A program made the position numbers and the translations under genes. The notes beneath the pieces are model-generated. The model ran no database searches. It had not been told where the DNA came from and was given only the letters and a program-made list of their open reading frames with translations. Below are positions 24,642-30,142 of a stretch of DNA of 30,142 nt, one piece after another; within the stretch, counting starts at the first letter, position 1; each line of letters begins with the position of its first letter. Source of the stretch: an uncultured Collinsella sp. (GTDB taxonomy: Bacteria > Actinomycetota > Coriobacteriia > Coriobacteriales > Coriobacteriaceae); contig CAKUFD010000016.1 in the NCBI GenBank assembly GCA_934647195.1, forward strand, positions 1 through 30,142, read 5' to 3'.

Positions 24642-25417
24642 CCAAGCGCATTATCCCGTGTTTGGACGTCAAGTGCGGGCGCGTTGTAAAGGGCGTCAAC
24701 TTCGTGGAGTTGCGCGATGCGGGCGACCCCGTGGAGCTTGCCGCGGCGTATGACCGTGAGGGCGCCGACGAGGTGGTGTTCTTGGACATCACCGCCACGA
24801 GCGACAACCGCGCAACGACGATCGACATGGCATCGCACGCAGCCGAGGAGCTCTCCATTCCCTATACGGTGGGTGGCGGTTTTCGCGATCTTGTCGGTAT
24901 GCGCCAGATGGTTGCGGCGGGCGCCGACAAAGTGTCGCTCAACTCGGCCGCCGTGCGCGACCCGAGCTTGATTACGCAGGCAGCTGCGGCGTTTGGCAGT
25001 CAGGCTGTCGTGTGTGCCATCGACGCCAAGCGCGTGGGCACGCCGGGCAAGCCCGGTGCCGACAAGTGGGAGGTCTTTACCGCGGGCGGCCGCAACGCTA
25101 CAGGTATCGATGCTGTTGAGTGGGCCGCAGAGGCCGCGCGTCGTGGAGCAGGCGAGATCTTGCTTACAAGCATGGACCGCGACGGTACCAAAGAAGGCTT
25201 TGACCTGGCGCTTACGCGTGCCGTGGCCCGTGCGGTCTCCATCCCCGTGATCGCAAGCGGCGGCGTGGGCACGCTCGAGCATTTTGCCGAGGGTGTTATC
25301 GATGGCGAGGCCGATGCCGTGCTGGCGGCAAGCGTGTTTCACTTTGGGACCTTTAGCATTCGCCAGGTAAAGGAATATATGGCCAGCCAGGGTATTCCGG
25401 TGAGATTGGATTTCTAG
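24635..25417 (+). CDS. hisF: Imidazole glycerol phosphate synthase, cyclase subunit
   Basis: HisF is a TIM barrel that uses ammonia from HisH to make imidazole glycerol phosphate and AICAR. The catalytic pair D11 (I-I-P-C-L-D-V) and D130 (C-A-I-D-A-K-R) is in the expected place, with G-G-G-F-R-D and S-G-G-V-G as phosphate loops. 260 residues is normal. It overlaps hisA by 7 nt and has GGAGAGGAGGG upstream; its stop directly precedes the hisI ATG. Confidence 0.97.
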   Translation: MLTKRIIPCLDVKCGRVVKGVNFVELRDAGDPVELAAAYDREGADEVVFLDITATSDNRATTIDMASHAAEELSIPYTVGGGFRDLVGMRQMVAAGADKVSLNSAAVRDPSLITQAAAAFGSQAVVCAIDAKRVGTPGKPGADKWEVFTAGGRNATGIDAVEWAAEAARRGAGEILLTSMDRDGTKEGFDLALTRAVARAVSIPVIASGGVGTLEHFAEGVIDGEADAVLAASVFHFGTFSIRQVKEYMASQGIPVRLDF

Positions 25418-25750
25418 ATGATTGAGGTTACAACGCCCTCGCAGCTCGCTTTCGATGAGCGCGGGCTCATCCCCTGTGTGGTCCAGCAGTACGACACCGG
25501 CGAGGTGCTGATGGTGGCGTGGATGAACGAGGAGTCCGTAGGTCTCACGCTCGAGCGCGGAACCACGTGGTTTTGGAGCCGCAGCCGCCAAGAGCTCTGG
25601 AATAAGGGCGCTACCAGCGGGAACATGCAGGAAGTCCGTGAGCTGTGGACCGATTGCGACAGCGATACGCTGCTTGCGAAGGTGGATAGTCCCGGCCCCG
25701 CGTGCCATACCGGTGCGCGCAGCTGTTTTTTCAAGCGCGTCGAAGAGTAA
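25418..25750 (+). CDS. hisI: Phosphoribosyl-AMP cyclohydrolase
   Basis: A 110-residue zinc enzyme that opens the adenine ring of PR-AMP. Family motifs: [18 protein letters not shown], D-C-D-S-D with magnesium ligands, and the zinc cysteines in A-C-H-T-G-x-x-S-C-F. It is free-standing rather than fused to HisE; hisE starts 57 nt later. Confidence 0.97.
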   Translation: MIEVTTPSQLAFDERGLIPCVVQQYDTGEVLMVAWMNEESVGLTLERGTTWFWSRSRQELWNKGATSGNMQEVRELWTDCDSDTLLAKVDSPGPACHTGARSCFFKRVEE

Positions 25751-25807
25751 CAGGACATGGTGCGCGGCGCGGGTGGCGCTGCGTTGCCTATTGAGGAGGA
25801 GCAAGGC

Positions 25808-26125
25808 ATGGGCGTACGTACCGCTAATGTGCAAGATGGCAATATCGGCGAGACTTTGGAGGGCTTGGCAGCGACGATTCATGGTCGCCGCGAGTCTTCC
25901 CCTGAGGAAAGCTATACGGCGCGTCTTCTAACCGATGTCGAGGACGAGTTGCTTAAGAAGATCGCGGAGGAAGCGAGCGAGGTGATCATGGCCTGCAAGG
26001 ACAAGGATCACGACCACATTCGCTATGAGGCAGGCGACCTTGTGTATCACCTGCTCGTGACGCTCGAGCGCTACGGTGTGACTCTCAATGAGTTGGCTGG
26101 CGAGCTCAACGCGCGCATGAAGTAG
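25808..26125 (+). CDS. hisE: Phosphoribosyl-ATP pyrophosphatase
   Basis: A 105-residue all-alpha MazG-like pyrophosphatase acting on the product of HisG. Metal-binding acids are visible in K-I-x-E-E-A-S-E-V (about 61-69) and Y-E-A-G-D-L-V-Y-H. The start at 25808 follows GAGGAGGAG at a good distance and gives a normal length; an ATG at 25757 would add 17 residues with no motif. It is the last gene of the his operon; the convergent phosphatase gene starts 45 nt after its stop. Confidence 0.94.
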   Translation: MGVRTANVQDGNIGETLEGLAATIHGRRESSPEESYTARLLTDVEDELLKKIAEEASEVIMACKDKDHDHIRYEAGDLVYHLLVTLERYGVTLNELAGELNARMK

Positions 26126-26170
26126 CCGGTTTTGCGATAGCGGCCGGGTCTTCGCGCACTGACGGGCTCC

Positions 26171-27079
26171 CTAGAGGGAGACGGTTTCCCACACCCCGGC
26201 GTCGCGGGGGATATCAAACGAGCGGTAGCCGCAGTCGTATGCGTACTTGTGGGCATCGCGGATGCCCCAGCAGATATCGCAGGCGCGATGCGCGTCGGAC
26301 CCAAATGCAATGGGAACGCCCGCATGGGCAAAGCGCTCAAGCAGACCACGGGTGGGGTAATAATCGTTCACGCTTTTGCGCAGGCCGGCTGTGGAAACCT
26401 CGATGCGCCGGTGCGTATCATGAGCGCAGGCGGCCATCTGGTCCCATAAGGGGGCTAAATCAAAATCCGGTGCGAGTCCCTCGTTGGCAAAGCGCATGGG
26501 AAGGTCCGGGTGCGCCATCACGTCAAAGTCGAGCGGGCTCTCGCATGCCGAGCACCAGGCGTCGGCATAGTGGCGCCAGACTTCGTGCACACCGAGGTTC
26601 TTCCAAACATGTAGGTCGGCATCGTAATCGATCCAGCCGGCGTCGGAATCGGGAAGATCCGCGCGGGGCACGTTCTCGGTGTCGGGAGCGCCTGCAGCAC
26701 CTGCCGTGATGTCGCCCGGGTCGCCGAGCCAGTGAATGCTGCCCAGGCGCACGGCAGCGCCTGCCGACCATGCCTCGACCAGAGGCTCGCACCCCGGGTA
26801 CCAATCGCATTCAAAGCCGTAGAGCAGCTTGAGCGAGGGGGATAGCTCGGCCGCGAGCCTGACCGCGTTATCGAAGGCGGCGCGATGGGCGGGAAGGTCT
26901 GCGGCTGTGACCTGAACATCTCCGGGGGCGTCCATGCTGGCGGGGAGGGTGAGATGGTCGGTCGAGACCATGACCTCGCACCCGGCAGTTACCGCCGCTT
27001 GGACGTTCTCGTCGAAAGACGAGACGCCATCGGAAAAACTCGTGTGCGTGTGGCAATCGACCAACGGACAGCGAGACAT
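26171..27079 (-). CDS. PHP-family histidinol-phosphate phosphatase (HisJ/HisK-like)
   Basis: A 302-residue metal-dependent phosphoesterase of the PHP superfamily. The signature D8-C-H10-T-H12-T-S-F-S-D-G, the later S-T-D-H and E-C-D-W segments, M-A-H-P-D and the C-terminal G-S-D-A-H supply the trinuclear metal site. Adjacent to a his operon that otherwise lacks a phosphatase, it almost certainly converts histidinol phosphate to histidinol. It is on the opposite strand and converges with hisE, so it has its own promoter. The ATG at 27079 follows AAAGGAG; the frame extends further upstream without support. Residues 135-175 form a Pro/Asp/Ala-rich insert that I do not recognise. Confidence 0.85.
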   Translation of the reverse strand: MSRCPLVDCHTHTSFSDGVSSFDENVQAAVTAGCEVMVSTDHLTLPASMDAPGDVQVTAADLPAHRAAFDNAVRLAAELSPSLKLLYGFECDWYPGCEPLVEAWSAGAAVRLGSIHWLGDPGDITAGAAGAPDTENVPRADLPDSDAGWIDYDADLHVWKNLGVHEVWRHYADAWCSACESPLDFDVMAHPDLPMRFANEGLAPDFDLAPLWDQMAACAHDTHRRIEVSTAGLRKSVNDYYPTRGLLERFAHAGVPIAFGSDAHRACDICWGIRDAHKYAYDCGYRSFDIPRDAGVWETVSL

Positions 27080-27111
27080 GGACTCTCCTTTAAGCACGGT
27101 ATGGTGGTTTT

Positions 27112-27456
27112 CTACAGCAGGCCCATGTTCTTGAGCTTGAACAGATAGACGCCCACGAGCGCAAGGCTGCTGATAATGCAAAGTGCGCCGATGATAATGC
27201 CGGCGAGCGCGAGACCAAGACGCGGCGATGCCTGTTTGCGGGCCATGATTCCCAAGATAATGGCGACGACGCCGGCAATTACGCTCAAGATCCAGCTAAC
27301 GTAGCCACCAAGGATGGCGCCTGCTACGGCAAAGATGAGCGATGCGATGGGAAGGCCGGGGTTTCCAGAGCCCGGTTTGGGTGCTGGCTTTTTCGCGTCC
27401 TGATCGTCTTCGTCAAAGGCGTCGTGGATGCTTTGCTTGATATCTTCTTGGGACAT
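27112..27456 (-). CDS. Small DUF4190-like membrane protein
   Basis: A 114-residue protein. The first 35 residues are hydrophilic and acidic then basic (D-E-D-D-Q-D-A-K-K-P-A-P-K-P), followed by a Gly/Ala-rich membrane region with two to three helices (about 35-70 and 80-108). The pattern L-I-F-A-V-A-G, G-x-I-L-G-I-M-A, then G-L-A-L-A-G-I-I-I-G resembles DUF4190 proteins. Function is unknown. GGGAGG precedes the ATG at 27456. It lies 32 nt upstream of the PHP phosphatase gene on the same strand, so both may share a transcript. Confidence 0.72.
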   Translation of the reverse strand: MSQEDIKQSIHDAFDEDDQDAKKPAPKPGSGNPGLPIASLIFAVAGAILGGYVSWILSVIAGVVAIILGIMARKQASPRLGLALAGIIIGALCIISSLALVGVYLFKLKNMGLL

Positions 27457-27868
27457 GTGTGCCTCCCACGTATATGTGCTGTTGCGTTGCGTGCAAATGT
27501 TGGCGCAAAGCATACCATGCAGGCGTGGGATTATCGTGGTGCGTACAAGAGCCGTGCCAGCCTGTTTTTGGTGCCTTTGATTTTCAGATGCAGAGTGTTC
27601 GGCTGAAATTGAGGGTCAACGGATCAATCTCCATCCGGTATTCAATGGCTCAGACGATAGTTTCTATCGCTTGCGGGGCATATCCTACAGCGCATCAGGT
27701 TTTCGTCCTAAGAGCCGTCAAGACTCAATATCCAACCATCCGATACGCCATCCGGGACGAAATTTGTAACGTTTAAAAGAATGGCCTGTCGTTATAGCAA
27801 GGTTGGGGGAATCATAAAAATATGGGTCCCATGTAAAAAGGCTTGGATTTTTACGGGAGGAAAGTCTC
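27457..27868. other. 412-nt intergenic region, AT-richer, no gene recognised
   Basis: The region separates divergent genes and marks the change from GC-rich to AT-richer sequence. The only structure I see is a small hairpin CGATAG-TTT-CTATCG (27655-27669) with no T run. No credible coding frame or RNA gene is visible, and no clear promoter for the protease gene could be fixed. Confidence 0.4.
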
Positions 27869-28933
27869 GTGATTAGCAGAAGGACGTTTCTAGCTTCTTC
27901 GCTTCTGGCCATTGGTGCTCTTGCAATGCCGAAGTCGGCTTTGGGCGGCACTGTAGTTGAAGCCGACGTCGAAAACAAAATATCCTCTCTTGCGTCAACG
28001 TTGTGCGAAATCGAGGCTAACAAGTTTGGCGTAGGACTTGATGGTGTTGATTTCTCATCCCTTTCAATCTGCCAACCAATCAGTTTCTATGAGGCAATTA
28101 ATGGGTCGATTAAGGAGATTGAGCCTCGATATCCAATTCTTGACCAGTATTCAAATATTAGAATGCTTGCGTACGATATTGGTGCTGAATCTATGATCGT
28201 AACAACAGCTCTTGCCGAGCCAATTAACGATGCAGTCAAAAGGGGAAATCAAATTGCCGTTGTATACGATTCAGATGGGTGTTGCCTATTAAAAAGAAAT
28301 GGCGATTTGATTAGAGTTGGCGAAAGCAGCTATACCGTTTCTACGAGAGATTCGCTTAAAGATTCTTCAACGATGGACACCGATAAAGCGATATTCTCGG
28401 AACTTGATGAGATTAGTTCAATCGACGCGCTTGCCTCGTCCCTATCTCGGTCTGCGCGTTCGGCCATTCAAGTTGGCTATGTAACGCAAAACCCGCCGTC
28501 AAATATCTGTTGGGCGGCGTGCGTTGCGTCGATTGCAAACTACCGAAATGGTGGGAGCAAAACTGCGAAAAGTGTTGCCCAGGCATATTATGGATCTTCG
28601 TATAACAAGGCCCTGCCGAACACAATGTTTCCGGCAGTCCTCTCGGCAAACGGAGTGAGCGGGTACACGCATTATTCGTCTTGGCCGTCTGACAGTACTG
28701 TTAATAGTAATCTTGGCTCAGGGTATCCTTTGGTTGGAATTCTGTCTGTCAATGGGAGCACGCAATCGACGCATGCTGTCGTTGTAAGCGGATGCACCGC
28801 TTCAATAAGCATTCTTGTTATGGATCCGGAATTCGGTTTCACAACGGCATCGAAAATCGGTTCTTCCTACGCATACTCAAGTGGCTATTCCGGCGCAAGC
28901 CTGAGAACAATAGGTGCCGTTAGGAGAAAGTAG
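27869..28933 (+). CDS. Exported papain-like cysteine protease (C39/AvrRpt2-like fold), Tat-type signal
   Basis: A 354-residue secreted protein. It starts at GTG with GGGAGGAAAG upstream. The N-terminus S-R-R-T-F-L-A-S-S-L-L plus a hydrophobic stretch to A-L-G (about 26) is a twin-arginine-type signal. Residues 30-195 are a pro-region of unknown fold. The protease domain follows: Q208, nucleophile C214 in N-I-C-W-A-A-C, H302 in S-T-H-A-V-V-V-S-G, and D319 in V-M-D-P-E-F-G, the order expected for papain-like/C39 peptidases. Codon use is AT-richer than the neighbours (40% GC by hand count over 28081-28140), suggesting transfer. The next gene begins 12 nt after its stop and also encodes M-I-S-R-R. 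Target unknown; it may act outside the cell on peptides or surface proteins. Confidence 0.78.
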   Translation: MISRRTFLASSLLAIGALAMPKSALGGTVVEADVENKISSLASTLCEIEANKFGVGLDGVDFSSLSICQPISFYEAINGSIKEIEPRYPILDQYSNIRMLAYDIGAESMIVTTALAEPINDAVKRGNQIAVVYDSDGCCLLKRNGDLIRVGESSYTVSTRDSLKDSSTMDTDKAIFSELDEISSIDALASSLSRSARSAIQVGYVTQNPPSNICWAACVASIANYRNGGSKTAKSVAQAYYGSSYNKALPNTMFPAVLSANGVSGYTHYSSWPSDSTVNSNLGSGYPLVGILSVNGSTQSTHAVVVSGCTASISILVMDPEFGFTTASKIGSSYAYSSGYSGASLRTIGAVRRK

Positions 28934-28945
28934 GAGCCAAAGAAC

Positions 28946-29416
28946 ATGATTAGCAGAAGACGTGCCATTTCGGCTGTCTCGTTGTTCGCTCTAGCCCTTT
29001 GCACCTCGTGCGGAAGTGCCAAAGACGCCGGTGACGACTGCGGCAAAAGCGGCGATAGCAGCCTCGGGGCAGCCAGAAAGCATATCTCCGCCGATAGCGT
29101 AATCGACGTCTTCCTCTTCTCGCTCGACGGCCGGTCCATTTCCGAGATTGGTGAGGAAGATCTCCAGGAGACAATCAGGGTTCTTTCCGACCTCGATTCG
29201 GAAACGTCGGAGGACCCCGCCGCCGTTCCCGAGGGCGGGGCCTCCGGCGGTCGAGGCCGCATGTTCTTTGTTGTGCTCGAATCGGCGGCAACGGCGACGG
29301 TTGGAACGGACGGATCTTGCGCTATATACGATTCCGTTTCTTTTGAAAGCGGCTATGCTGCGTGCCAGAGAATGGGTGATTTGTATTCCAGGCTCATAGA
29401 AACGGCGTCGTTCTAG
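28946..29416 (+). CDS. Small exported protein, probable lipoprotein, partner of the upstream protease
   Basis: A 156-residue protein with an N-terminal M-I-S-R-R-R, a hydrophobic segment (about 9-19) and A-L-C-T-S-C-G-S, a lipobox-like cysteine although the -3 residue is not ideal. The mature part is acidic and ends in a domain with Y-D-S-V-S-F-E-S-G-Y-x-A-C. I do not recognise the family. It follows the protease gene by 12 nt with TAGGAG before its ATG, so they form an operon, and the first bases of both genes (TGATTAGCAGAAG) are identical. It could be an inhibitor, chaperone or substrate of the protease, but nothing in the sequence proves this. Confidence 0.65.
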   Translation: MISRRRAISAVSLFALALCTSCGSAKDAGDDCGKSGDSSLGAARKHISADSVIDVFLFSLDGRSISEIGEEDLQETIRVLSDLDSETSEDPAAVPEGGASGGRGRMFFVVLESAATATVGTDGSCAIYDSVSFESGYAACQRMGDLYSRLIETASF

Positions 29417-29532
29417 TATCTGTTGTTGGCGTCGACCCGCCAGTGCCAATCCTGAAATAAATGGCTACAGCTCGCACGCATTTTCTGAACAGTTCTTTCT
29501 CTTGTTGGCGGGTGAACTGAATCCCTCATATT

Positions 29533-29567
29533 GGACCCGGAGCGAAGATTCATTCCGGGTCCTTTTG
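29533..29567 (+). terminator. Terminator of the protease operon
   Basis: GGACCCGGA (29533-29541) and TCCGGGTCC (29554-29562) form a perfect 9-bp stem followed by TTTT. It lies in the 353-nt gap between the protease operon and larC; I see no gene in the rest of that gap. Confidence 0.75.
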
Positions 29568-29769
29568 AGTTAGGGAGCGAGTTGAAGTGCGGAGAACTGA
29601 TGGCCGAGGTCGGTGGACTGTTCGGCTGGCGGCGGGAACGAGCTGCCTGTTCAGAGCGTTCGATTGAAGTTGAGAATCAGCTTTTGTTTGAGCAAAGCTC
29701 GTTTTCGGTACGCACCTGCTGTGGTAGCGTTGGCGAGAAACGATTGTGATTGAGGCTGGGAGGGATCAC

Positions 29770-30142
<373 letters not shown>

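Noticed and set aside
29531..29749. Short plus-strand open frame between the protease operon and larC
   Set aside because: It starts inside the terminator stem, has no ribosome site and no recognisable sequence.

Overview
The window looks like a chromosomal segment of a Collinsella-type member of the Coriobacteriia (Actinomycetota, gut anaerobe). This is an inference from the high-GC coding style, the gene content (hydrogenase maturation, phosphoketolase, PTS, sortase substrate) and a short-form HisG joined to HisZ. No marker gene is present to fix the species.

Layout. (1) 1-700: minus-strand start of a FucO-like iron alcohol dehydrogenase and a small four-helix membrane protein. (2) 740-7083: a nickel/hydrogenase block with hypB, a DUF5692-like membrane protein, a TetR regulator, a 927-residue FAD/iron-sulfur oxidoreductase and hypA. 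The same palindrome (TTGACA-N3-TGTCAA) lies before hypB and between tetR and the oxidoreductase, so TetR probably controls both. (3) 7193-9651: tRNA-Arg(CCU), a long inverted repeat and a sortase-anchored surface protein. (4) 9694-13497, minus strand: an operon for an ascorbate-type (UlaA-like) PTS (IIA, IIB, IIC), a phosphotriesterase-family putative phospholactonase and a histidine phosphatase, with a divergent LacI regulator. (5) 15079-17950: phosphoketolase behind paired LacI-type operators and a structured leader of about 320 nt. (6) 18208-26125: histidine operon hisZG-D-C-B-H-A-F-I-E in which HisZ and HisG form one polypeptide. A convergent PHP-type histidinol phosphatase at 26171-27079 supplies the remaining step, so the pathway from PRPP to histidine is complete here. 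(7) 27112-29416: a small membrane protein, then an AT-richer pair: a Tat-exported papain-like cysteine protease and a small exported protein. (8) 29770-end: start of larC (nickel-pincer cofactor), cut by the window inside a CACGAC repeat encoding a (His-Asp)n tract.

How the parts fit. HypA, HypB and LarC all handle nickel, and the oxidoreductase is probably an electron-transfer partner of the same hydrogenase metabolism. The PTS block and phosphoketolase suggest uptake of a sugar-acid lactone and flow into pentose-phosphate/acetyl-phosphate metabolism. The most noteworthy items are the HisZ-HisG fusion, the TetR operator pair, the protease/partner pair, the PTS-lactonase operon, and several unexplained palindromic or structured elements (1604-1736, 7402-7479, 13595-13684, 15124-15445).
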